The notes under the pieces: generated by a model
Database searches by the model: none
Seen by the model: the letters and a program-made list of their open reading frames with translations, nothing else
What the model was told of the DNA's origin: nothing
Program-made: the position numbers and the translations under genes
Shown: positions 57,401-64,000 of the stretch, in pieces
Layout: every line of letters starts with the position of its first letter
Position numbering within the stretch: position 1 is the first letter of the stretch
From: Trichoplax sp. H2
Lineage: Eukaryota; Placozoa; Uniplacotomia; Trichoplacea
Direction: 5' to 3'
Assembly: GCA_003344405.1 (NCBI GenBank)
Contig: NOWV01000026.1
Span: forward strand, 434,001 to 498,000
DNA length: 64,000 nucleotides

Positions 57401-58864
57401 TCCCGAATTCTTAGCGCGATCTACTGCAACTTGATGCTTTCGAAGGACTGGCTTGTTCATGATCGCGCTTTATATGCTTTTAAGAATTTCGCTGAGGTAA
57501 TAGTGAGAACATGAAATGTGCTAAGAAATTATACCGCAATAGAAATAATCTAGCTATCGCCATCAAAAATTATATATTGTGTACACAGCTAATTAACGTA
57601 ATTTTGCCAGCCTTGATGTGAAATAGTAGCGTATATAGAATTATATTTATTTGCAAGACTTTACTGGCGGTTACCATTTTGTTCATGATTCAGTTTCTTT
57701 AGCACACACATTAGAAGCATAATGAAAATCAATATTACTAAAGAATACGAATGTTTCATTAGATCACCCCTCATACAGATATGGTTCAAAATTGCGTCCC
57801 GAATACCTTGAAAGATGCAGTTGTTGATTTTCTAAATTCGGTACGACAAATAAATATATTCAGAAAAGCATGACATCAATTTCGACTTTAGAAAATCATT
57901 AGTTGGTAAATGTACTAATGTTGAGATTTATTATGCTCTGTATGCCTTTCGTATTAATAGACGCCGTATAAACGCGAAAAGTTCAAAATGATGGTATGTT
58001 AAATAACAATTTAGTTGAATCTGTTAAACTGGAGAAATTGTAAAATATAAATTTTAAACTTAACGATACTGGTGAGAAGCTAACCTACGATATCATACCA
58101 CTATTTTGTAAAATTAATTAGGAGGATGATGTTGTTAAGTTATTTGCTCTTACAAAGAAAAGTACAGAAAGATATGACAAAGTGAGTAGGATTTTTAGTG
58201 CGTTATGCGGGTCCACGGGTGCACTTAACAATAATCATTCTTAAAGCATTAAACGTTGAATTTTATTATAAATTATATATGATCAGCGAAAGCTAACCTT
58301 CGACTTTGCCGGTGACACGAATAAACGTCGTAAAGGCGATACGATTGGCGATGACTACTTAGCAACGGTATAATGAGTATAATTATTTCATATTTGCAAC
58401 TAAAGTTTTTTACTAAAAGTCTACTGCATTGTGAAATAAGTATCGTTACTACTCTATACAAGTACATTATATCTATTGCAATGGCTGAGAAGGTTGTCAA
58501 TGATCATCATCTTGTTATTAATATATTATGTAATACGTCGATATTCATAGCTAAGAAAGGAAAACAACCTTTCAAGCGTCGATGAACAGGTAAAATTAAG
58601 GGATCGACAATAGCTTACTTTGCAAAAAATACTGGATTGAATACAATACCCTCGTCCATTTATAGCCGTATGCAAAATTATTCAGAAACGATTAACATTG
58701 AATTGCTTTAGGTGATTGAAGCTAGCAGCAAAATACTCCAAAACATATTCGGCAGCATAGAAAAGTTGATGATGTTCTACCAAGAAGAAAATGTAGACAT
58801 AGAATTGCAAAAATTGCAGCTTCAGAGTTTATACGGTTATATTTCTACCCTAGTTAAAGGGTAG
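51437..58864 (+). CDS. FIRRM: FIRRM (C1orf112)-like protein
   Basis: Twenty-five exons joined by phase: 51437-51548, 52631-52767, 52879-52977, 53168-53398, 53547-53622, 53832-53916, 53989-54031, 54133-54204, 54399-54473, 54516-54570, 54616-54833, 54919-54988, 55378-55423 (weak), 55693-55780, 55943-56010, 56098-56146, 56231-56323, 56418-56615, 56796-56921, 56988-57068, 57197-57310, 57392-57496, 57763-57840, 58122-58181, 58712-58864; 843 aa, close to human FIRRM (about 853). All-helical sequence without membrane spans. Matching blocks recalled from the family: LLPTITIMDVEEKFFAVILEQ; LPTAVLYIIHSSFSHCKNSD followed by a QTLF-like TTLFKNSFALQK; NTWKALHK; DPEDISNLSVWREL; and near the C-terminus DRALYAFKNFAE then VQNCVPNTLKDAVVDFLNS. 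Human FIRRM works with FIGNL1 to control RAD51 in homologous recombination; the role here is inferred from homology. Exon 1 (MALVEELKQWNKET) and the ends of exons 13 and 18 are the least certain. Confidence 0.78.
52509..52529. repeat. Perfect 9-bp hairpin in FIRRM-like intron 1
   Basis: TTAGCGGAC, loop CGT, then GTCCGCTAA. It is unusually GC-rich for this window and lies about 100 bases before exon 2. Function unknown. Confidence 0.75.
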
Positions 58865-61484
58865 GCTTATTATAGAGATAATCGATATAATCATTATCTG
58901 TTAACGATATATATATTTTATGTACGAAATTTCTTTATTTGCTTGGGAGCTGTCTCAATGATATGAACAGATAAGATGCTACCAGATAGTTCTGAAAAAA
59001 AGTAGATATAATAACAAATCTTGCAATTTATTTCGTATTTTTGCAGTGGCTTATCTTATTACAAGTCTGTATATGAGCATTTAATTTTCTTTCTAATAAA
59101 ATTTTTAATGACAAGAATACAGCATAATTTATCCGAGTATTTGAAATATCTTGATGAAATTTCCTTGTAATAAATACTAACACATTAGCAGCTGCAAACA
59201 ATTCATTATTTCAATCATTAAAAACGTTAGATGAGGATATTCGATTGTTTGACTAAATAATTTTTTCATTAGATTAATTTTTAATCGTGTACTTTGAACC
59301 AAATTTATGAGTTTAAATGCGAATATTGGTGGTTCAGTCCATAAAGTCCTCTATTTATAATTGTTAAATATCAAGTTGACGTACTAGTAGGCGTACGTAT
59401 AGTGTACTGTAAATGCAGTTTACAAAGGTGGCCAATTCGTTGTGAAGTTGTGAATTATTACACAAAGCTTATTTATCTAGTTACAGATAACGCGACGGAC
59501 ATAGAAATACCAACCGTGGCACATAATATCCATGGCCATTTATTGAAAAGGTACATTTTATTGTCTTCGCCTTGGAGAACGGCTTTGCTAAAATCGATTC
59601 CTACTAGTAACCTCTGGTTGGATAAGCCACCTAAAACGAATACGAAAAGTTTTCAGTAGTTTAAGACTTACTTTTGCTGAAATAGTTGTCTTTCAATATT
59701 CCATGCATATAAAGTATACGAGTATGTACATCAACTTACGGTGATAGTGAAAATGATAAAAATATCACTGCAAACTGTGCTACTTAGTTTATCGAGTTTT
59801 AGTTAACAGCTCCTTCCTATGCCGTGCTATATAAATAATGCTACATTCAACGTTATGTCGATAGACATACTGTACTCCTCCACGATTACGTAGAGTACAG
59901 TACTGTACAGTACAACTTTTAAATCTGCAGTAAGTTTATCTTTTTGATAAAATATTTTTTGATAACAGGCTCTACCCGGTAAATCTTGTAAGGATCATGA
60001 ATCAAGAAACATTTCTAGTGAAGTTTATTGTAATATACAGTGTAGAAACGCAGTAATGTCTGTATTTTGGAGGAGAAAAAAACTGAAGATAGGTGATGAC
60101 AATGGACCTCAATGCCAACGTTATCACGACAAATCTACTGACAACTATCAACAAGATAAACTAACATTCTAATCAATAATTAATTTTTAACCCAAATCAT
60201 ACACTAATCATGCACTCTTATAGCATACAGTAGTGTAATATCAAAATAATGTTCTATTATTTTATTTTATATATATAAATTTTCATATGCCGCAATGTAA
60301 TACGGACTACTACAGTAGAAAGAAACTGTAAGTGAGCGATAAAAGTAAATCTCGAAACTCAGTTGGACTCGGGGTCGATTTCGAGTCGAGCCGAGACGAT
60401 ACCGTACTGTACCTATCAACACCGTACTGTATTACTGTGATGGTACAGTACTGTACTGTACTATACATAGAGTATGTACTGTCATACTGTGGATTACTAG
60501 AAACTCTCCTCAGACGGATGGACTTTCATACCAGATAAGACCGAAAATATGAAAAAAAATAGTTACGGAGTCCTCGATCTTCCATGTCCGTTTTCTAAAT
60601 CACTCGTATTCATTTGAATAACATTCGTGATCTAGATGGGCTGCTTCTAAGCTGAGCTTAGTAACAAGCAATGGAATGCAATGTAATATTACTTAATTTA
60701 GAAAAAATCAGTCAATTCAGAATCGGCTATCTGCATACTAAAGTACTGTCATAATGAAGTGTTTGGCACAACCTACAAATACGGCCAGATATCTGTCCGT
60801 CCAAAGGAGTTTCCAGTCCAGGTATTTTTCTAGTAGTCCAGGTGTCCATGGTACTGTACAGTTTTAGCTACCACAGAGACTGCGCACAAGAGATTGAAGA
60901 GTCTCCAGTGGGAGACTCTCTCTCTAAAAAAAAACCCCTTGGTCGATCGTACTGTACTGTACGAAAATTAAAATCATTTATTTCACAAAAATAAATTATA
61001 TAGGCATGTTTATGAGAGCTTCTTCTTTCCACACATAACAATTTTGATGAATTTCGTTCTCAAAATGTCGCAAAACATTAGCGTTGATTTCTCTGAAACG
61101 AAAAGGATCACGCTGTACAGTACTTCCGTTATTTGCATGATAGTACAGTACAGTACCATAAGGATTTTCTTATCCATACTGTACAGTACAGTACTGTATC
61201 TCTATGATGGCACCAGACTGTACTGTACTGTATAGTGTACAGTACAGTACTGTGCCACAGGCAGATACAGGACAGCGCAGTACTGTAGTACTTCTAAAGA
61301 CCTACAGTACTTATTACCCTACTGTACTGTACTGTACTACTCGCGTACTGTACTGTACAGTACAATATCCAAAATCACGGTTGTACAACAGTAAAGTACA
61401 GTAGATGCTTGCCGACTGTGACTGTAGGCACGAGTCAAGGAAAGGCTTCTGCAACCTCATCGCTAATAAATAAGTTAAGTAATT
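58865..61484. other. Intergenic with TACTG/TACAG repeats, upstream of PSMB1
   Basis: About 2.6 kb. The first kilobase has no recognised feature; an 85-codon frame at 59402-59659 has no domain match. From 59895 onward, tracts of TACTG/TACAG pentamers recur (59895-59914, 60395-60480, 60946-60962, 61110-61400). A short hairpin GAGTCTCC-AGTG-GGAGACTC is at 60899-60918. The PSMB1 promoter must lie here, next to or within the repeats. Confidence 0.55.
61110..61400. repeat. TACTG/TACAG pentamer-rich tract
   Basis: Repeated runs of the pentamers TACTG and TACAG (reverse complement CTGTA), often meeting as TACTGTACAGTA palindromes. They occur at several places in this span, interrupted by unrelated sequence. 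Open frames through it are repeat artefacts. Confidence 0.85.
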
Positions 61485-63685
61485 ATGGCTGCTGAACTAA
61501 AGAAAGCAATATATCCAGAAAATGCTACGATTGGATTGCCTACGCAACACCGGTTCGACCCGTATACTCTAAATGGAGGGTCAGTTAAAATCCTTTTCAA
61601 TTTGTAAATAATTTGTTAGACCTGTATCCAATCTGTGAAAAGAATCTAGCTTTGTCAATTGTTGCTTCGTCATGGAGGGTAGACTGGGTAGTACAATTTC
61701 CTTGATTACTGTACAATCTCAATGGATACCTTGCAAGATTCAGACTAGAATGTTTTTGGTAACAGTTGTTTCAGTGGTATAAAGTTATTACGCAAGTAAA
61801 AAACGCATTTAATTTCCAATAGAAAATATTTAAAATCGTAATATAGCCAAATTTTATTCCTTTATGTCGTCCTCTGTCATCAATTATAGTTACAGTACTT
61901 TGTTCAGCCATAGAGGGCATGTAGTCTTCTTTTACTTTAATTCGATATGGAAAGAAAGCCGCCAGTCGAATATTAGGAAGGAAATAATTTTAGAAGTTGT
62001 GCTTTATGATTAAAAAATAACCAAGGACTGACTACGAATCTTTTTGATACGATGATATTCAGTTAATTTACTCAACGTTAATTTGTGCGTAATTAAACGC
62101 TATGACTACGAGTACGTTTTACTACGTGCGCGTTGATTGTACTATTGTATAATGGAAGTCACTGCCGCTTGAAAGTATTCGCCAGTTGCAGGCACGATTT
62201 GTCTTGATATTTCGCCCGAACCAACACTTTTCATCGTCTTATCAATATCTTTTAGTGTACACTTTGTTAGTGTACGATATAGGTTGCAATAGTGAAACAA
62301 CCAATTCATAACTTTTAAATTACGCTATACTGAATTTCAATGCTTATATAGTATTTTATTCTTGTCCAAGAAAGTATCAGTAAATTAATGTAACTGTACT
62401 ACTGATTATTGATACGAAATAGTTAGCAAGAAGATCACTTTTATGCTTTTTTTGTGAAACTGCTATTTAAATGATTTTTAGTACGTAACATATTACGGTG
62501 AACTATTGATACAGACAGGTCAAGAAAGATAGTAGATGAGATTTTATTGACTAAGTTGTTAATTCAGCATACGTTTATTGATTTGACGTAGGACCATTGT
62601 CGGAATTGCTGGAGATAACTTTGCTATTCTAGCAGGTGATACGCGTCTCAGCGAAGGCTTTATGATCCATAGCAGAGATACCTCCAAGATTTATAAACTG
62701 TAAGTATAGATAGTATAATATATTGTGTCGAAGAGAGACGCTCGACTGCAGCTAACGGTCTTATCTGGCTATTCTACTGTGATTATGCTTCACCTGTTCT
62801 ACGTTGAATGTTATATTAGGACGGAGAAAACATTCTTGGGAACGTGTGGCTTCCAAGGAGATGTCTTGACATTAACCAGATTATTAAATGCTCGTCTAAC
62901 TGTAAGCATTAATGAGTACTTTCATCTCGGATACAGTATTAAGATATATGTAAAATCTTCGTTAATAAGCCATTGCATTGTTGAAATAAGAAGATATGTA
63001 TAAGTATTAACAATTAATTACTAACTCTATGTAATGGTCCTGCTAGATGTACGAATTTGAACATCGCAAGAAGATGAGGTAACCTGATTGATTGCTATTA
63101 GATGTTTAGTGATTGGTTTAGTATTTATTGCAATTGCTGAAGGCAATGCTTCTACTAACCCACACATGCATTTATACGATTTTAGTTCAACAGCAATTTC
63201 CCAAATGTTATCCACGGTTCTATATTATCGTCGTTTCTTCCCGTATTACACATTTAACATTTTAGCTGGAATCGATACCGATGGCAAAGGTTGCATATAT
63301 AGTTATGATGCAGTTGGAAACTATGAGAAACATACGTATCATGCTTCAGGCACTGCATCTTCAATGTTACAGCCTCTATTGGATAATCAGGTAACCTTAA
63401 TAGTTTTTTTACTAAAGTAGATAGCAAAATTTCTAGCCTTCCTAGCTCCCTTGAGTTAATTACGAGTCGCCATCGCTATGCTGTATTATATCTTAACAGG
63501 TAGGATATTTGAATCAGGAAGGTGTCAGACGTGTTCCACTGACTATAGATAAAGCCAGAACGCTTATTAAAGACGTATTTATCTCTGCAACTGAACGAGA
63601 CATGTACACAGGTGATAGCTTGCATATTGTCACTATAACATCTGATGGAGTCACAGAAGATCATTTTCCTTTACGACGCGACTAA
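61485..63685 (+). CDS. PSMB1: 20S proteasome subunit beta type-1 (beta6)
   Basis: Six exons: 61485-61579, 62592-62699, 62820-62901, 63047-63078, 63186-63390, 63500-63685; phases 2, 2, 0, 2, 0; 235 aa (human 241). Key matches to beta6: [107 protein letters not shown]-like [13 protein letters not shown], and [20 protein letters not shown]1 is a non-catalytic structural subunit of the inner beta rings of the 20S core particle, acting in the cytosol and nucleus. The ATG at 61485 gives an N-terminus of family length. The gene begins only about 80 bp after the last TACTG-type repeats. The assignment is firm. Confidence 0.97.
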
Positions 63686-64000
63686 TCTCTAATGTTTAAA
63701 GTAGGCTTAACGTCTTTGATTTGTTTGTAATGTGTAATGTCAAAGGTTATGCAATACGGTATCCTACTTTTAGTCTTTAATAATAATCTTTTCGTACTTC
63801 TTTCGATGAGTCACTATTGTATGCTTATGCTTTCTATGGTATTAAAAAAGGATAGGAAAGATTTGTAACATTTATTATAAGTATTTAAATACTGTGAATT
63901 AATGTGATTCGAAATGTATCAAAGTGGTTGCTTTATTTCCTCCGTTCTTTTATAAAACTATATGCCTTGAAGTTCATTTGTACTTTCTCATAATGAACAG
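63686..64000. other. 3' flank of PSMB1
   Basis: About 315 bp of AT-rich sequence to the window end. ATTAAA at 63841 is a weak candidate poly(A) signal. No other feature seen. Confidence 0.5.

Noticed and set aside
58373-58585. 70-codon plus-strand frame
   Set aside because: Lies in the last intron of the FIRRM-like gene; flanking exons join in phase without it.
61044-61404. Open frames rich in TVLYCTVQY
   Set aside because: Direct translation of TACTG/TACAG repeats.

Overview
This is eukaryotic DNA, about two-thirds A+T, and almost certainly from an early-branching animal. Genes are split into many small exons with GT..AG introns, and the families present are animal ones: TMC channels, discoidin-domain receptor tyrosine kinases, chymotrypsin-fold proteases, a FIRRM/C1orf112-like protein and a 20S proteasome subunit. 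Intron density and compactness would suit a placozoan (Trichoplax/Hoilungia-like), but that is inference. No bacterial-style operons, CRISPR arrays or recognisable autonomous transposons were seen.

Layout. (1) 1-1149, minus strand: N-terminal exons of a TMC-like gene that runs off the left edge. (2) 7591-13417, minus strand: a second, full-length TMC-like gene of 19 exons, assembled from matching splice sites and phases; one exon carries an apparent +1 frameshift. (3) 13.4-20.6 kb: no gene seen; contains a three-copy ~145-bp tandem repeat and a dispersed repeat. (4) 20584-22582 and 25020-27517, plus strand: two tandem secreted chymotrypsin-fold serine proteases. (5) 31542-38062 and 41676-47204, plus strand: two tandem discoidin-domain receptors (DDR-like) with signal peptide, discoidin domain(s), DDR-specific second domain, Thr-rich stalk, one membrane helix and a tyrosine-kinase domain. 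Both kinase domains have lost the DFG aspartate (NLA and NFG), so both look like pseudokinases. (6) 47.9-51.3 kb: a complex repeat island with ~1.4-kb inverted arms, ~125-bp tandem units, TACTG/TACAG runs and a 20-N gap. (7) 51437-58864, plus strand: a 25-exon FIRRM (C1orf112)-like gene whose assembled length (843 aa) is close to the human protein. (8) 59.9-61.4 kb: more TACTG/TACAG repeats. (9) 61485-63685, plus strand: a complete six-exon proteasome subunit beta type-1 (PSMB1, beta6) gene.

The genes do not form one pathway. The pattern is local tandem duplication (TMC x2, protease x2, DDR x2) next to single-copy housekeeping genes (FIRRM-like, PSMB1). The most unusual points are the paired DDR pseudokinases, the repeat units that resemble the first exon of the neighbouring FIRRM-like gene, and the frameshift in the complete TMC gene. 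Exon coordinates come from reading splice consensus and phase by eye; assembled coding lengths are multiples of three except where the frameshift is noted.
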